Shown piece after piece: positions 30,276 to 30,432 of a stretch of DNA of 30,432 nucleotides. Every line of letters begins with the position of its first letter. Positions within the stretch are counted from its first letter, which is position 1. The notes beneath the pieces are model-generated. The model searched no databases and was not told the origin of the DNA. It saw only the letters and a program-made list of their open reading frames with translations. The stretch covers positions 1 to 30,432 of the forward strand of contig UQMZ01000044.1 of assembly GCA_900542185.1 (NCBI GenBank). Direction: 5' to 3'. Made by a program: the position numbers and the translations under genes. The stretch is from an uncultured Bacteroidales bacterium. Its GTDB lineage: Bacteria > Bacteroidota > Bacteroidia > Bacteroidales > Muribaculaceae.

Positions 30276-30375
30276 TTCGGTAGTTTGGCGCATTTTTGTT
30301 CGGCAGTTTGGCCGATTTTTGTTCGGTAGTTTGGCGCATTTTTGTTCGGTAGTTTGGCGCATTTTTCTTTTCGGC
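30276..30375. repeat. 23-bp direct-repeat array upstream of the DUF4143 ATPase
   Basis: Units start at 30276, 30299, 30322 and 30345, an exact 23-bp period, each beginning TTCGG(T/C)AGTTTGGC and then CGATTTTTG or GCATTTTTG (the last ends in C). A partial TTCGGC follows at 30370. There are no spacers. Units 1 and 3 are identical; unit 2 differs at three positions. The last 31 bp also occur at 24949-24979. Confidence 0.92.
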
Positions 30376-30377
30376 TG

Positions 30378-30432
30378 TGTACCGGACCTAAAAAGTAGAC
30401 ACTTAAAAAATTTTTTAGTGGTTATTATTTTT
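30378..30432 (+). mobile_element. Possible IS3-family left end at the window edge
   Basis: Sequence beginning TGTACCGGACCTAAAAAG and continuing TAGACACTT resembles the terminal inverted repeats of IS3-family elements (TG start, AAAAGTnGACA core; from memory). The repeat array stops just before it. No transposase is visible because the window ends. Confidence 0.35.

Noticed and set aside
30276..30375. CRISPR-like array
   Set aside because: The units are directly contiguous with a 23-bp period and have no spacers; no cas gene is in the window.

Overview
The window looks like a chromosomal segment of a Bacteroidales bacterium, probably Muribaculaceae or a close relative (family-level placement is inference). 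The evidence is the repeated Bacteroidetes -7 box TAnnTTTG, in several places with a TTTG -33 box 19 bp upstream, and the lack of obvious Shine-Dalgarno sequences. The families also fit: a DUF3843-like protein, a FISUMP-type secreted protein, OMPP1-type outer-membrane proteins, a DUF4143 ATPase and Bacteroidetes-style ECF sigma/anti-sigma modules. I see no rRNA, tRNA, complete transposase or CRISPR array.

Left part (1-7.3 kb). Two decayed genes lie at the edge: a truncated ECF sigma factor and a frameshifted, 5'-truncated Rpn/PD-(D/E)XK nuclease-transposase. A secreted NlpC/P60 lipoprotein and a formate/nitrite-type channel follow. Next is a carbohydrate block: a GH94 cellobiose-type phosphorylase divergent from uxuA (mannonate dehydratase) and uxuB (SDR mannonate oxidoreductase), linking phosphorolytic disaccharide cleavage to hexuronate catabolism.

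Middle (7.4-19.2 kb). A small AT-rich accessory patch holds an unknown gene and a GNAT toxin-antitoxin-like pair. Conserved genes follow: hisS with a translationally coupled DUF3843-like gene, a secreted Trp/Gly/Pro then Asn/Ser/Arg low-complexity protein, an OMPP1/FadL-like outer-membrane protein coupled to an iron/B12-type ABC ATPase, and uvrA overlapping a small lipoprotein gene. That lipoprotein gene overlaps the ABC gene tail to tail.

Right part (19.3-30.4 kb). An exported-enzyme operon (Cys-nucleophile alpha/beta hydrolase, aldo/keto reductase lipoprotein, FISUMP protein) lies beside an AraC regulator and a divergent serine hydrolase. Then comes a rearranged zone. The 3' third of the hydrolase is duplicated and fused to the start of another AraC-type gene. 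Each hydrolase 3' end is followed by a different GNAT gene, but the two GNAT genes share nearly the same promoter and start codon. The zone also carries short direct-repeat arrays and a 193-bp fold-back element that looks like a MITE. An ECF sigma, anti-sigma, Spy-like and esterase operon follows. The window ends with a DUF4143/AAA ATPase whose promoter abuts a four-copy array of a 23-bp repeat; part of that array recurs without an ATPase about 5.4 kb away.

The most promising undescribed elements are the 23-bp repeat array tied to the DUF4143 ATPase, the fold-back element, and the apparent swap of acetyltransferase genes between conserved flanks.
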